Positions 35,086-35,976 of a DNA stretch of 35,976 bases are shown here, in pieces (the first letter of the stretch is position 1; each line of letters begins with the position of its first letter). The notes beneath the pieces are model-generated. The model made no database searches, was not told the DNA's origin, and saw only the letters and a program-made list of their open reading frames with translations. The stretch lies in contig DAOWIS010000021.1 of NCBI GenBank assembly GCA_030640805.1, positions 1-35,976 on the forward strand, written 5' to 3'. A program made the translations under genes and the position numbers. This DNA is from a bacterium. Lineage in GTDB: Bacteria > Patescibacteriota > Minisyncoccia > Minisyncoccales > DAOWIS01.

Positions 35086-35547
35086 ATGAAAGGTTTTACT
35101 CTAATTGAGCTTATAGTGGTAATTGCTATTATTGGAATTTTAGCTGGGATTATTGTTGTGGCTACCGGAGGTGCTCGGACATCAGCCAGAGATGCCCGAA
35201 GAGTAGTTGATCTTCAGGAAGTTCAAATAGCTTTAGAGATGTATTATAATGTTTATCGTTCTTATCCTGATGATAGTGGTAGTCCTGCCGATTCCTACGA
35301 TAATTTAAAGGATTATTTAGTTCCTAATTATCTTAGTGTTCTTTCTAAGGATCCAAAGGATGAGGACCCTTATAAATATGGCTATTGCGCTAGCGGTACG
35401 GCTGCCTATGTTCTCTGGGCAGGTCTTGAGCAATATGAGGATTCTTTAGATAATGATTACGATACTGATCTTGAAAATTGCAGTTGTGCTATTGAAACTG
35501 AAGGCGGAGGAGCACCTCCCTATGAGTATTGTGTAAAAAATCCTTAA
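35086..35547 (+). CDS. pilA: second type IV pilin
   Basis: MKGFTLIELIVVIAIIGILAGIIVVATGG; start at 35086 rather than 35041. Confidence 0.92.
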   Translation: MKGFTLIELIVVIAIIGILAGIIVVATGGARTSARDARRVVDLQEVQIALEMYYNVYRSYPDDSGSPADSYDNLKDYLVPNYLSVLSKDPKDEDPYKYGYCASGTAAYVLWAGLEQYEDSLDNDYDTDLENCSCAIETEGGGAPPYEYCVKNP

Positions 35548-35557
35548 AGATTTGCTG

Positions 35558-35976
35558 ATGATAGGTATTTCGATTCTTTTTGTTTTTCTTTTTGGGATAA
35601 GCATTGGTAGTTTTTTGAATGTGGTGATAGATAGAACCCCGGCTGGGAAAACCCTCCGGGGTTATTCTTATTGTCCTTTTTGCCGAACCACTTTGAAATG
35701 GTATGATTTAATTCCTATTTTAAGTTTTTTAATACTGCGAGGAAAATGCCGTTATTGTAAAAAACCAATAAGTATTCAGTATCCATTAGTAGAGCTTGCT
35801 ACTGGAATTCTATTTGTTTTGAGTATTAAGTATCAAGTATTAAGTATCAATTTTCAAAATTTACTTGTTGCTTGTTTCTTGTTGCTTGTCGCTTGTTTCC
35901 TAATTGTCATTTTTGTTATTGATCTTAAGCATTTTATTATTCCTGACAAAATAATTTATCCAGCTATTGGGATTGC
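35558..35976 (+). CDS. pilD: prepilin peptidase PilD, 3'-truncated by the window edge (not in the ORF track)
   Basis: Open frame to the end: MIGISILFVFLFGISIGSFLNVVIDRTPAGKTLRGYSYCPFCRTTLKWYDLIPILSFLILRGKCRYCKKPISIQYPLVELATGILF...VIFVIDLKHFIIPDKIIYP. Confidence 0.93.
   Translation, partial: MIGISILFVFLFGISIGSFLNVVIDRTPAGKTLRGYSYCPFCRTTLKWYDLIPILSFLILRGKCRYCKKPISIQYPLVELATGILFVLSIKYQVLSINFQNLLVACFLLLVACFLIVIFVIDLKHFIIPDKIIYPAIGI

Overview
AT-rich window with the gene content and repeat texture of a Patescibacteria/CPR-like bacterium (inferred from content only). The core includes rpsU, convergent ftsA and ftsZ, nrdD-nrdG, a Sua5/TsaC protein, an ECF-type sigma factor with a membrane anti-sigma-like partner, a two-ORF comEC, an adenylate-kinase-like gene, a 6S-like RNA, tRNA-Pro(GGG), rpmB, an M50 protease, a GT2 glycosyltransferase, recG, tRNA-Arg(GCG), comFC, and a long type IV pilus locus (pilM-N-O-P-like, pilB, response regulator, pilT, pilC, two pilins, and a truncated prepilin peptidase that is missing from the ORF track). 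Between about 19.5 and 25.4 kb lies an accessory island. It holds a LAGLIDADG nuclease, tRNA-Ser(GCU), a GIY-YIG ORF, a two-gene cassette of unknown function, and an M49-like metallopeptidase flanked by two directly repeated structured sequences. The most interesting observation is a small putative mobile element: about 25-bp imperfect terminal inverted repeats enclose one GIY-YIG ORF, it sits exactly at a tRNA 3' end, and it is flanked by a direct repeat of that tRNA terminus. A second, internally deleted MITE-like copy sits 4.3 kb away at another tRNA 3' end with a perfect 16-bp direct repeat. Other signals are in-frame palindromic insertions in several genes, including one palindrome family twice in recG in different frames, and a leader repeat placed directly against the start codons of ftsZ, rpsU and several pil genes. 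All calls were made by eye, with no database searches.
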